Of a DNA stretch of 64,000 nucleotides, positions 32,854-45,685 are shown one piece after another. A model generated the notes under the pieces. It saw only the letters and a program-made list of their open reading frames with translations. It made no database searches and had not been told where the DNA came from. Both the position numbers and the translations under genes were made by a program. Origin of the DNA: Azolla caroliniana (lineage: Eukaryota > Polypodiophyta); the NCBI GenBank assembly GCA_043228905.1, contig JBHGNT010000016.1:13702001-13766000 (forward strand), read 5' to 3'. Position 1 is the first letter of the stretch, and the number at the start of each line of letters is the position of its first letter.

Positions 32854-33288
32854 TAGCAATGGGCACAGTTTCAGCTCAAACTGAACTGAACCGTTAAGCC
32901 ATGGCTTAATGGTTTATTGGTTCAAATATAAATAAATCGTTTGGTTTGGTTTCAAATATTATGATCCGGTTTGGTTTCGGTTCGGTTCGGTTTTGAATTT
33001 CATGGTTTAGCGGATTTTTGATTTTGGTTCGGTTTGGTTTTGATTTTCACGGTTTAGCGGTTTCAGCTTATGTGGTTTGGTTTAAAGGTTTGGTTTGGTT
33101 TTGATTTATGATAAACCGATTTGGTTTGGTTCTAAAAATTTCATAAATGGTTTGGTTTAAACGGTTCGTCTCTAAACGGTTCGGTTTAAATGGCTTCATA
33201 AAATTTAAACAGTCTGGTTTGGTTTTTAATATAAATAAATGGTTTGGTTTGGTTTCAAGGCCAAGAAACCGAACCGCGCCCATTACTA
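32854..33288. mobile_element. Non-autonomous hAT-type MITE, 435 bp
   Basis: Terminal inverted repeats TAGCAATGGGCACAGTT and, at the other end, the complement of TAGTAATGGGCGCGGTT. A perfect 8-bp target duplication GTGAGGAT lies at 32846-32853 and 33289-33296. The inside is made of GGTTTGGTTTGGTTCGG-like repeats and has no transposase. Eight-base duplication and TAG ends fit the hAT superfamily, so it would need a hAT transposase from elsewhere. 32610-32845 before it holds no gene. Confidence 0.85.
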
Positions 33289-33491
33289 GTGAGGATAGTG
33301 GTATTATGCAATTATGTGACGTGTACACGTGATCAATTTTTATTTATAACTAATAGAAATATAGAAAAAATTATATAATAAAATATACAAAATACATATA
33401 TACTTCCTTAGAATTCTATTTGTAGTTTAAGTATGTCTTACAATATGTATGCTTAGGGAGTGAATTATAAAGGATATTAGAACGTCAAACA

Positions 33492-36244
33492 ATGGGAAAT
33501 AATTCACCCTTTTCTGTTGAGGAATATCAACTATCATCGGATTCCTCACCTTCTCTGGGGTTTTCGGTAGAAGAATTCCATTGGTCTCAAGATTCTAATT
33601 TCTCCGTTGAGGAGTATATAATCTCCGACAATCCAGTCAATACGACAAGATGCCTTGAATTCTCAATTGAAGAGTATGACCCATACGCGGACTCGGGTGA
33701 GAATGTAGGTGATTGTCAAAGTCCCGAAAGTATTTCTACTCAGCAATAGAGAACAAATGTGCGCCAAGAGGAGGACACACCAATATTAGCTAAGGATGAC
33801 AATAAGTCAGTGAGCCCCTTATTTTTCAAAAGGGTCTCAAGACGTATTAGTCGAGAAAGATTTGCTTTAGTGACATCTGAGGCCCCACTTACGGTAGATG
33901 TTAAAAAGACATGTTGCGCTCGTGGGTGTATGGCGATTATTGGAAAGCAAAATTTGTGGTCTTTGAGACGTTACTATTTTTCACTCAATGGTGATGAACA
34001 AGACACCTATCTTATGACACACTTATAGATGGTGTCAGACAAAGCCTCAGATATCTCGATCTCTTTCGAGTATTACCTTTTACGGCACGACAATGTTGTA
34101 GAGTGGCATTCAAGATCACACTCTGTGTGAGCAACATGAGATTACATTGAGTGCAATAGAGAGTTTTAAACGGCAACAATCCCATTGAAGATGATAATTT
34201 GCCAAGTATGAAGGGTGCATCAGGTAGAAATGCGATCTCCTAGATGAAGACATACTTCAAGTTCAATTGTGAGATAATGCAAACTACCGGTAGGTTGCAT
34301 CTCTTTGACAATTATACACGTCGAGAAGTTTATGATTCCTATAGATTGGAAATGTCAACTTGTTGCAACAAGTATGTCACCTACAGTCAATTCACAAGGT
34401 TGTGGACATTGCACTTTAGTAATGTTATTATACCTCGTAAAGTACGTATGGGGTATTGTTTAGTATGTGCAAACCTAAAGAGCGTGTGTAAAGGGGCAAA
34501 GACAGAGACAGAGAAGGAGCTAAACAAGAAATTGTTACAAGATCACCAAGAAGCCCAAGAATTAGAGCGAAAAAGAGTTATGCACCATAGGGAAAAGTCG
34601 ATAAACAATCCAACTAAGTACATGTGTTTAATGATAGATGGAATGGACCAAAAGAAGACGTGTCTACCTCATCTTAAACGTCTTCCTAAAGATGTCAACG
34701 ACGATTGTCTCGTGCAGATGCACTTGGTGGGTTGTTTAGCCTATAATGGAATTGTGAAGCCTCATGTCTTCGTCACCTACCCAAATGTCCACAATGACCC
34801 TAATTTAACAATCACTGTGATTCAAAAAGTATTGATGTCTTGGGGGCTGTCTTTGCCGCCGGTTTTATATATTCAACTAGACAATACTACTCGGGAAAAC
34901 AAAAATTCTACGGTGTTTGGTTATCTAAGTATGCTAGTGAACCAAGGAATATTTAGGAAAGTGAAAGTTAACTTTCTATTGGTTGGTCACACACATAACC
35001 ATATCGATCAGATGTTCAGTAACTTCTCTAGGCAGTTATCACGATATGATGCTTTTATGTTACCTACGTTGTTCGACATCATTCGTGATGCATATACGCC
35101 ACGCCCAATCGTTGAACACTTGAAGGAAATATATGATTTCAAGAGATACATATTAGATGGTGGTGAGCGAAATGCCAAAGTGTTAGAGCCCTTAAATAAT
35201 ATAAGTTTCAACCACGTATTCTTAATAAATAAAAATGATCATAGTGGTTGTACATTATTATATGCAAAGCAGTATTCATCCTCCCCCCAATGGGAGCCTG
35301 AAGGTGGGTGTTAGTTTCTACTTCATATGCCTTCCACTTTTGTTTATGGTGCAGGACAAATGTCGATTGAGATTAAGAAAGTTGTCACCAATGTACTAGC
35401 TGATAATCCAAAGGATGTTTGGATGCAAGCGCTGCAAGACAAGCACAAGCACATTGACAATGCGAAGAAGTATGCTGGGGAACAAGACACATCATGGTGG
35501 GATGTGTTCTTTAAAGATCAAGAACAAATTGTTGACAATTGTGTCCTTGGTACTTGGACCGTGCAAATACCCTTCACCTGGAATATACAACAGTGTTGTA
35601 ATTCTCAAAATTCTCCTCTTGCACCTAATGAGATTAATGATAGCTTGCTCCATCCACCACAAAGGGACATATATGTTGGACCCAGGCTGACAAAAACAGC
35701 GGAAGCAAGGTGGCAAGGGAACTTGCAAGAATTGAAGATGGGTATGTTAATTGCTACACCTGCTGATGATAATGAGCTGGGACATCAATTTTGGATTGGT
35801 AAGGTTTTAGATGTGGTGATGCATGAGAACCAAAGCCAAATCCAGTCTATAAAGGTGCATTGGTACAACACTAAGAGAAAAAATGCCTTTACCGGCAAGT
35901 ATGCTTTAGAGATGATGGAATGCCCATGGTCAAGGGGGAATAGAAAGAGGAAAAGAAATATTCGTAGCACTTCATGCCTAAACATTGGTGACGTAGATAT
36001 TATTGTTTACGACTTCACACTAACAAAAGTTGGATGTCTTAGGAAGTCTACAATAGATATTATCAAGGAGAAATTACCTATTCTACAAGGGGTCTCATGT
36101 CAAGGGCAAACAAGATCGTCTATACATAACATGGAATGTCAACATCTAGTTTTAGATGAAGACAATGCCTTAATAGGTACATCCGAAGATGACGAGGAAC
36201 AATCTGCATTGTATATTAGTTATAGTAGCGACTATCGATCATGA
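33492..36244 (+). pseudogene. DDE-like transposase gene, decayed (DUF7869-like)
   Basis: One gene read through several lesions. ATG 33492 opens a frame with repeated FSVEEY/FSIEEY motifs. TAG 33747 and TAG 34026 interrupt it, a frameshift and more stops lie in 34029-34243, and then 34244-35314 and 35327-36244 share one frame separated by TAG 35312. The central domain has three spaced acidic motifs, LMIDGMDQKK, IQLDNTTRENKN and GHTHNHIDQMF, which look like an RNase H-fold DDE/D transposase and recall the uncharacterised DUF7869 family. A C-terminal module (FWIGKVLDVV...IKVHWYNTK, near 35790-35880) resembles a chromatin-binding BAH/Tudor-like barrel. Several stops could come from TGG. No terminal repeats were found. 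Confidence 0.55.
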
Positions 36245-36249
36245 TACGA

Positions 36250-36700
36250 GTGATTTTTGTAAATTTTACACTCCTCAATGATATTTTGGTATCTAATGTA
36301 AGATAGTGTCGTTTGTAATACTCGAAATATGCGTAAATTATGTTTAGAAATATTATTGCTTTGTACAAACATTGTTTGTTACAAAATACATTACATCTTG
36401 ACTTCTCAGTGATAGTGAACATTGTAACATTTCGATTATAACATAATTTTAGCGCTTTTCCAAGTTTAGGAAATGATGATTTTTTGAGGTTTTCCAACGA
36501 CATTTTGAGAACATGTGATACTGGTATCATTACGTTTTGTATATAGAGTATATAAACCCTAAAATTTGAGGGAATATTCCTTATCCTTCCATTTTTGTGC
36601 GATCCTTCCACTTCTGAACGCGAACGTGTTTGTACCGTATCTAACATACCTAACAACCTTGCACTCACCGAGAAGACCACAATTGTTCAAGTGGTCATCT
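36250..36700. other. No gene seen
   Basis: AT-rich. A TATA-like TATATAAACCC occurs near 36548. It may be the 3' end of the transposase unit or the degraded LTR/leader of element 4; neither can be shown. Confidence 0.35.
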
Positions 36701-39700
36701 CCCCACTTCACCTGACCATTGAGAGTAGTAGTAGCACTTGTGAGACAAACCTCCCACTGTTTCTGACTGAGCCCGTCCCGTGTACGACAGCTTCAAACAA
36801 TATACATGCACAACCATGGCCTTCTCTTATCCTAGTTACAATGGTGGAACCGATGTGAAGGCCCATGGACGATCTTTTCTTAATGTCTAGAACATGAACC
36901 ATCTGTCGCAGCAGCTTTCGGAAGCCGATGCCAATGCATGTAAGATCGCAGAGTTTGGGCTCACCTTTGATGGACGAGTAGTGCGATGGCACTCACAACT
37001 CAATCTCTCGACTTTCACAACCTTCGACCAGCTCCACACAAAGTTCCTTCGATTGTTTCAACGTAGTGTTTCACAACATGAAATCATTGGTCAGTTCTAC
37101 TCTATCCAGCAGTTCAATCAAGAACCTCTCGTCGACTTCCTCATCCAGTTCCAGAAGTTACACGGGCACACACCAAGTACGAGGCTAAGGAAACCTTCCT
37201 CGCCACTTTGCAGGGACCCATGCGAACAACGTTGCGCATGCTTGATTTTCTGGGCCAGACAATGGACACGGTCATCGATCGGGTTCTCCGGCTGAAACTA
37301 AAGACACAGGCACAAGAATGTCCATGTCATCCTTATGGGAGGCACTACTGCAAGACAATGAGTATCATTTCTGGCAGGCCATTCAATGCACAATTTGCCT
37401 CAACCTGCGACACTCGGCAGTCAATTGCAACATGCAGGCCCACTACCCTATGCCATACTGGAGACATACAGTTGACCATTGCAAGTACTACCTTTTGAAT
37501 CAACCCTTGGTGCTGGTTCAACGAATCGAACTGCAATGTAACAATCAGCAACCCAATAAGAGATTTCGACAGAATGAGCGTTATCGCAACGCAGACCGGA
37601 ATCGGCGCAGTGACTGTAATAGTTGAGACGATGATCAATATTGAGACAATGATGGTAGAGAAGAAGATGACTATTGTCGGAACGACTGGTATAACAACCA
37701 TAGAGGGTGATTCAACGAGAATCTGCACTCCACGAAGAATCGAGGTGGACAGGCTGAAACACGGACATACAATAGTGACAGACAATCGCGTAGCCAGCAG
37801 ACCCGCAATGACAGTTCGGAAGAAGATCGACGGTGTCCCCAAAATAACAATTGCCAAGACTCTTGTAGGAGGCCGTGGAATATGTGGTAGCATCAGTATC
37901 AGACAGTGACCTCGCGATGACCCTATACCACCACCCGAGCCCATGGCACAATATATAGCACAAACAAGTGAGCCTAGTGTACAATGTTTTATCTACCAGC
38001 AACCAAGGCATTACGTAACTCAATGGCCATGATGCGATAAGGGCAAGGCACCGGAGGTGAATATGATCACAGCGAAAGTACAACAAGTGACCACCCGCAA
38101 CTTGTCAAAGGTTGTCGAGTGGGAACTGCAAGAAGACATAACAAAAGTTGCAAAAACCTAGGTGGAAAAAGCCAATGAGGCCAACATCGACCACATGCGT
38201 CAGGATGGAGCAACTGAGGCATCATCGTGACGTATGGAGGATGCTATGATGGGTGAGGATCCAGTATGAGAGACCCTCGTAGACTGCCAAATCACACTGA
38301 CAATGACCAAGCTATTAAACTTGGTCCCTCGATTCCGGCAAGCAATGAAAACCCACATGTGTAGAACGAACCAGGTAATGATTCTTGCCAATTTCGCTAG
38401 GCCCGGCTGTGGTGGATCACCATAACCTGACCGTTAAGGTCATCTTACAAGGGGAGAAAAGCTCAGGGTGTATAGTCGATGATGGTTCTAGGGGGAACAT
38501 CATTAGCAAAGCCACTTGCAACCGCCTCGGCATTACAGATTAGGAAGTATGCCCATTCTGGCTCTACATGGCGGATACATGATCCGTCCGATCACTAAGT
38601 CTACTTCGTAAGTTATAGATCATGATAGCTGGACATACATTCAAGATATCGACCATTGTATTGGCCCTTGATGCTCTTGGTGCTTACCCCCTCCTGTTAG
38701 GTCTCCCATGGTTGCACTCGGCAAACATCAAGCAGAATTGGCAATATGACAACATCAATTTTCGTCGATGTTGAGCCAAGGATTGGGTGTCAACGCAAGA
38801 GAGCACCCCACCTACTAAAGCTATGACTCCATTGTACGCGGAGGAAGTCCACATGTTCAAGGGGTTACACGATGAGGAACTAGAAAATTATCTTAAAGAT
38901 CACCCTCAAATTGTGCCATTATTCGAAATCGATGTCATCGAGATGGTTGGGGCATACGCCACACTTGCAATAGCCGCAGACGAGGATTGCAAACCCGATA
39001 CAGAGGTTCTCATGGAACTCTGGAGGGCGCAGGATGCATTCGATTGAGAAATGGAAATCTCTCGACGGGGTACAACATCGGCCTTAGAGGAAATCAATGT
39101 CATGACTTCTAATGCATCGTGTCCCCCAGTCGATTGCGAAGGAATTACCTCCTTCAGCAAAGGCAGCCATGATCGACTTGTTGCACGAATATAAAGATGT
39201 ATTTGCATGGTCTCATGAGGACATAAAGGAGCTGGAACCAAAATTCTACCAGCATCAGATCAACCTAGTGACGGATGCAAAGCCTGTACAACAAAGGCAT
39301 TATCAAATGAACCCGAATTACGCGGCATGGGTAAAAGACGAAATAGGCAAACTCTTGAAAATCGGGTTCATCAGAACAGTCAAGTAGGTAATGTGGCTGA
39401 GTCTAATTGTAGTCATACCAAACAAGAACGGGAAAATTTGCGTTACCATCGACTATCAGAAATTGAACACGGAAACAATAACATATGATTATGCCCTTCC
39501 GTTCACGGATGGCGTACTTGATGACGTAGCAGGGTACGAAATGTATAGTTTTTTCGATGGCTTCAATGGCTATAATTAGATCCATATGCATCTTGAAGAT
39601 CAGGAAAAAATACTTTCGTGACAGATTGGGGCGTATTTGTAGCTTTAGTGATGATGTTTGGGCTTAAAATGACACCTACGACATTTCAGCACATCATCAC

Positions 39701-41990
39701 AAAAATCTTCACTAAATACATACCCACTTTTATGTAGGTCTTCCTTGACGACTTCACAGTTTACTACGCACGGGACAAGCATTTACGGCACCTCTGGTTT
39801 TGGTTTGAGTGATGCCGCTCAGCACAGCTCAACCTTAATCTCGCCAAGTGCACGTTCGGCGTAACATGTGGTGCTCTCTTGGGAGACATATTAAGCCGAG
39901 AATGCATTGCGGTTGATGCAAGGAAGATTAAAGCCATTATCGAGGATCTAACCCCAATGAATGCGAAGGCCTTCAGTCATTTTCTAGGACAAATCCATTG
40001 GCACGGTCGGATGTTGCACTATCTAGCAGACTTTGCGACACCCTTGCATGCGGCGGTGCATCAAACATTGTTCTCTTGGATTCAAATGGAGGACAATGCA
40101 TACATGGCATTGAAGGTCATGCTCACTTAGGCACCGGTTGTACAGGCACTAGATTGGACGCAACCGTTCCAAGTGTTCGTGGATGCATCAGACATAGTCA
40201 TCGACAGCGCATTGATCCAAATGACTCAACCGAATTGGTATCAGCCAGTCTACTACTCCAACCAAAAACTTTCGGTTTCCGAACATAACTACTCCACAAT
40301 CGAGTGTGAAGCCCTAGGCATGATATATAGCATCAATAAATTTCGACACTACCTATTGGGCCGAAAATTTGTCTTTCATGTGGATCATGCAACACTTCTC
40401 TATCTGGGGTCAAAATAGTTGCTAACAAACATATTGGATACTCCTATTATAGGAATTCGAATTCAAGATCCAACATCAACCAAGTGTTCAACATGCGGTT
40501 GCCGACTTTCTAAACCATATTAAAAATAGAGAGAATGTTGTCGAAGGGAATGATGACTTTCCGAATAGCAGAATTCTACACATTTCGGCAAGCGATGCCG
40601 AGATAGACAAGTTATTACCAAATGATAAATGGCTCGAGGATATGAGCCATTTTCTAAGCACAAGATTACCACCTCCATAGATGCGAACGGACAAGAAGTG
40701 ATTGACGATCAGGACTCATAACCTTTGCTTATTAGAAGGAACCCTGTATCACAAGGGAAGCGACGACATTTGGTGAAGGTGTGTTCAAAATGATTAGAAG
40801 GAAATCATGTTATGAGAAGCCCATTGTGGTATAGTCGGGGGTCATTACCCGGGTGTCACTACCGCGTGGAAGATATGGCAAGGTGGTCTCTAGTGGCCAA
40901 CCACACAAAAGGATGCCCAAGACTACTACCAAGAGTGCACCCGATGCTAGAGAATAGGAAAAACTACGGAGTGAGCCCGAATGCCATATCAGCCTATGCT
41001 TCCATTAGAGCCATTCCAAAAATGGGGCCTTGATTTCGTCATCCCATTTACCCCAGCTGCAGCACACATGGGCAACAGATACATTTTGGTCGCAATGGAT
41101 TACTACACCAAATGGGTAGAGGCAAAGCATTACGGGACAACACGGTGGCATCCACCACCAAATTTTACATGAGAACATTTGGTGTCGTTTCGGATGCCCT
41201 ATCAAACTCATGAGAGACCAAGGAGGCCACTTCCTAAATATGTTGATTCACGGGTTCACCAACCACTACGCCATAGTCCACAAAAGTGCACCCCGTGTTA
41301 CCCTGAGGCGAATGGGCTAGCAGAGTCGATGAACAAAATCTTATAAATTTTTTTAATGAAGATCCTCAATGAAAACCACACGGATTGGGATACTAAGCTT
41401 TAAAGCACCCTATGGGCATGCCGACAAAGTTTAAAAACCGGTATCCAGTGCACCCCATTCCAGTTAGCCTTTGGACTTGAACCTGTAATGCCCATCGAGT
41501 TCCACGTTCCAAGCTTGCAGATACAGATTCGGGAATGCCTTCCCAAAAACAATAAGAACAACTACAATTGTAGCAACTTCTTGAACTCGGCGAAGACAGG
41601 GTATGGAGCATGGTGATCTTGGATTAGGAACAATGTTGTCGAAAGGCATTCGTGGATCAACATCGAGGGGGTAATAAGAAATTGTTCGAAATCAGAAAAG
41701 TCGTACTCCTGTTCCAAACACGCATGGGGAAAATGCTAGGAAAACTCTAATTTTGGTGGAGAGGCCTGTATTGGATAATCGGTGTCGAAAACAATACTTT
41801 CGAGCTCGGTACTCTTGCTGGGGAAGTTTTACGACAAAAGGTCAACGGGCGTTCGACTCAAGCCGTATTGGGGGCCCACACTGCCAAACCCTTTCAAAAA
41901 TGCGATAAAATCAATGGATGAAAATGTCGGTCCACTTCTTGCCAAGTCAATTTCGAGGTGTGGACCCATACCTCATTAATGCAACCCCAC
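36700..41990 (+). pseudogene. Element 4: ancient Ty3 gag-pol, heavily decayed
   Basis: A very degenerate relative of element 2. Gag core at 36890-37200 (KIAEFGLTFDGRVVRWHSQL). Broken zinc-knuckle region near 37380-37500. Protease-like IVDDGSRGNIIS near 38472. A linker (PLYAEEVHMFKGL, 38830) matches element 2's PLYAECVNMLEGL. RT runs 39190-40000 (FAWSHEDIKELEPK, then FLDDF near 39740), RNase H 40140-40418 (VFVDASDIVIDSAL) and integrase 40800-41640 ([12 protein letters not shown], 41010). Stops and frameshifts occur every few hundred bases. No LTR, primer site or target duplication could be found, so the limits are approximate. Because element 2 ends inside RT, this copy shows what element 2 has lost. 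Confidence 0.75.
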
Positions 41991-42659
41991 TCTGTAATCA
42001 TCTACCATTACTAGCTCATAGTAGCAGCCATTACCGTTAGGTGTGGAATGAAAAAAAAACAAGAAAAAGGAAAAATAAAAAGGCATTCAAAACTATATAA
42101 AAAAAAGATCTTGCATGTAGGTGTAGATCCTAAAATAGCAAGTACCGCACTATCACACACATGGACAACATGGCTCAAAGAATCTTGAATGCTAACATCC
42201 CAACCTCACAAAAAGGGGATTCAAGACATTTCTATGCACATAGCAGAAAATCTCATTACCCTCTCAACTCTCTAAGCTCTCCTTGCTCTTTCAGCTCCCC
42301 TCACTCTCCTCACTCTCCACACTCCCATAGACTCTCAGACCCTCACTCCCTTCCCTCAGCCCGCTCCCCTCGTGCTTCCTAGCACACATACAACCTCTTT
42401 GCACCGCTAGACACCAACATTGCCATGTTGATTGACATTTCCCCAACTCTTCGATGGTGGCTCCATGACCACGTCCTCGCAGGTTACATCCTAGTGGTGA
42501 ACGCACAGCCCCACCCCAACTCCCATGGCATGGCAACCAAGATCATCATCGATATGATCACAAATTCTACGATCGAGAAGAAGCTAGGATGACCTTGATA
42601 GGGGAACGCCACTTCAAGATCCCTCCCACAGAGGTTCTTGAATGATACTTTGGCAAATA
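41991..42659. other. No clear gene
   Basis: A-rich to 42120, then a CT-rich stretch (42250-42380, repeated CACTCTCC). 42380-42650 is coding-like on the + strand (LRWWLHDHVLAGYILVV) but too short and broken to name. Confidence 0.3.
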
Positions 42660-43208
42660 TGTTGGGAAATCGGTCCCTCCGGATGGGATCCTGTTATGAA
42701 CGAAGAAGACCCAGTGAGAACCGGAAGAGATCCGGAAACCGGATCCGTGGACCCGGTGAGAACCAGAAGTGAAGACATACTTATAAATATGTTTTGAGTA
42801 ACCCTATATGAGGTTATGTTTGTAAATAGCCCGAAGTTCATATAAGTATAAATATGACTTAGGGCAATCACTTTAATAGTGTGGTGAGAGGTGTGTTGCC
42901 ATATTGTTGTAAGTGTAACTATTGTACAGAGAGAGAAAGAGAAAAGCTACTATGAGCTTTTCTGTTGTAACCGCCACCTGGCGAAGATCCCTTGTGCATA
43001 CACTTTGTATTCCTCTCATATAGTGTGATAGTTAGGGGTCTGTGGGCTCCCGTGGTTTTTCCCTATTAGGGTTTTCCACGTAAACATCCTGTGTACTCTC
43101 TTTGTTGCTTAGTGTTTATCTCCACCTCCCCATTTCTTGTGTTTTGATTCTCACGAAGTGATCTAAGACTCGGTTGTGGACGAGTAGCATTCCGCACTAT
43201 TCTTCACA
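42660..43208 (+). repeat. 5' LTR of Copia A
   Basis: Starts TGTTGGGAAATCGGTCCCTCCGG and ends near CTTCACA, just before the primer site. It is the same family as the Copia B LTR at 45686: shared GGTCCCTCCGGATGG, TATAAATATGACTTAGGGC, GTTTTCCACGTAAACATCC. It lacks the 54-bp repeat array of that copy. Confidence 0.8.
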
Positions 43209-43211
43209 AAC

Positions 43212-43780
43212 TGGTATCAGATCGAACCACACAGAAATGGAAGAATCATTCGGCAGCATGTTCAAGGTCACCGGCTCCAACTACTCTGTGTGGAAGTCGA
43301 AGATGAGGGATATGTTGGTGGTGAAAGATCTTTGGTTGTCGGTACTATTTGGGGATGCAAAACCGGACAAGATCGATGCCACAACATGGGAGGTGATGCA
43401 CATGAAGACGACGGCATACATCCGGTGCTTCATCGACATGAGCCTGTATAACAACTTCAATGAATAGAGCAAGGCTCATGAACTCTGGGAGAATATCGAC
43501 ATCATGTTCTAGAACAAAAATGTCATTAACTGGGTTTTGGTATTCCGAAAGCTAGTGAGGCTCCGGAACCAAGACGGCTCCAGTATGGCGGGGCACATGA
43601 ATGCCTTCCAAGGGCTAATACATCAAGCAACCTCGCTGGAAGTACCTCTCGCCGATTAGGTACTCGCATTACTCCTGCTCGGTTCCCTCCCGGATAGTTG
43701 GGATATGCTAGTTGTCACATTGGGCAACATCGAGCCGGAAGGAAAACAGTTGTCCCTAGAGCGGCTTAGGGTCACCTTAA
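43212..43780 (+). pseudogene. Copia A primer site and gag remnant
   Basis: The primer site TGGTATCAGATC (43212-43223; initiator tRNA-Met type, one change from TGGTATCAGAGC) is followed by gag from ATG 43237 (MEESFGSMFKVTGSNYSVWK). It is nearly the same protein as Copia B gag but has three TAG stops (near 43465, 43510 and 43657). Similarity ends near 43765, where opposite-strand Copia C sequence begins. Everything downstream of gag is absent. Confidence 0.8.
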
Positions 43781-45685
43781 CCGGTAACACTTCCTATGGC
43801 CGATGCGTAGGGTATCTTCATATTGAGCTGTATCTCCTTTTCCGTTGATGGAGAGTCTCTATCCGATAGTCGTATCGTTGTCAGAAGTGATGTTGGTGTT
43901 GGCTTCACGTTCTCCATGTTGAAATGCCTCAGTACCTTTCGGATGTAGTCAAATAGGGAGAGGAGGAGATTCTTTGTCATCGGATTTCACTTGATCCTCA
44001 TGCCCAATATGTGTCGGGCTTGTCCACATTCCTTCATTGCAAACATGTCGTAAAGGCTCTGTTTCAGCTTTTTGGCTTTGATTTGATTGTGCTCCTGGCA
44101 ATTAGCATGTCATCGACATATAGGAGCAAATAGATTTGGGATTTGTCGGCCAATTACCGAGTATATAGACATGGGTCAGAGTCAAACTAGCTATAGTCGA
44201 GCTATCGGATGTAGGAGTCAAACTTCTAGTACCACAATCTTGGCACTTGTTTTAAGCCATAGGGGCTTTTCTTCAATCTACATACAAGGTGACCTTCCTC
44301 CCCCATTGAGGAGAAGCTTGTCGGGTGGAACATGTAGATGTCCTCTTCCAAGTCTACATGTAGGAAAGCAATCTTGACATCTAGTTGCTCAAGCTCAAGG
44401 TCTTTTGTCGCCGCGACCCCAAGTAGGAGCTAAAGGGTGGTCATCTTGAGTATTGGAGATAATATCTCATCGTAATCAACCCTGTCCTCTTGTTTGAATC
44501 CCTTTGCGACCAGCCGAGCTTTGTACTTGGGCTTCTCTCAGTCAAATACATACTTGTATATGAAGACCCATTTGTATAACAACAACTTCCTTCTGATTAG
44601 TAGTTCAACCAACTCCCATGTATTGTTTTGATGAATCCAGTCCATCTCAAATTTCATGGCTTGTAGCCATGCATTAGCATCTGAAGTGGCTCTACCTTCT
44701 TCGCATGTGCTTGGTTCACCTGCATCGGTGTAGTTGACGTAGTCGAGGCCCAATTGGTAAAACTCGGTTGGCTTTCAAACTCGTCCAAATCTCTTGGGTG
44801 CCGAATTCATCGGTTCAGATCCTTTGATCGGCTGTGTCGGTTGATTGGCACTTGTTGAACCACTTATATCAAGAGTCCTATTGGTTGACTCACCCCTATG
44901 ATAGGATTTCTTTGGGATTGATTGACTTGGGGATAGGAGTCTTCGCCGACTCAAGTCAACTTTTCCACTGAGCCTTGTTGGGTGTTTTGGTCGAATCAAC
45001 TCTATCTTTTTTTGTTTTTTTCTCTTGTCAATCTGGTGATCAGATTAGTTTTGACTAGTGGACCTTTCATTGATTCGGAGTTTGCAAGCATAGACTCGGC
45101 TTGGTTGAGTTCAACTGTTTGTCGAATCTCCGATTTGGTACAGTGAGTCGGTCCTTCTATGACATCTTTGTCAACTTTGAAGGATACCTTTTTACCAACA
45201 ATTTTCTACTGGTGCTTCTCAAAGAGAATCGAGTCTTCATTGAAGACGACGTCGCTACTTCGGATCAATTTCTAGTTCTCTAGGTCCCATAGCCTATAAC
45301 CTAATTCCCCATCAGTTCCATAACCAAGAAATATGCATTTTGCTGCCAACTTGGTCCTTTTCTCCATGGGGATGAAGGCATAACCTTCACATCCCAAATA
45401 TTGGAGCCTATCATAGGTCGTTTTTTTGCCTAACCATAGTTCCTATGGCACTTGAAACTTGATTACTTTCAATGGTGACAGGTTGATCAAATATACTTTC
45501 GTCTGCAATGCTTCAACCCAAAACTCCAACTTTAGTTTGGCTTGCTGGAACATTGTCGTCACCCACTTCTAGATCATTAGGTTGATCCATTCGACCACTC
45601 CATTCCACATGGGTGTGTAAGGAACAATCTTTTGATGGTAGATCCCTTTGTCGGACAAGTACTGTTTGAAGGCCCAGGAGGTGTA
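43780..45685 (-). pseudogene. Copia C integrase-RT-RNase H fragment
   Basis: Read from 45685 leftward. Integrase core (YLSDKGIYHQK, then NGVVEW, near 45640-45570). Integrase C-terminus near 45400-45260 (GYRLWDLEN). An RT N-terminal block near 44720-44560 (AMKFEMDWIHQNNTWELV). RT middle in broken frames. Start of RNase H at 43980-43780 (KVLRHFNMENVKPTPT, PYASAIGSV). Many stops and frameshifts. The integrase begins directly at the end of Copia B's LTR, so Copia B inserted inside it and the missing 5' part should lie beyond the right edge of the window. It differs from Copia A/B at the protein level. Confidence 0.75.
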
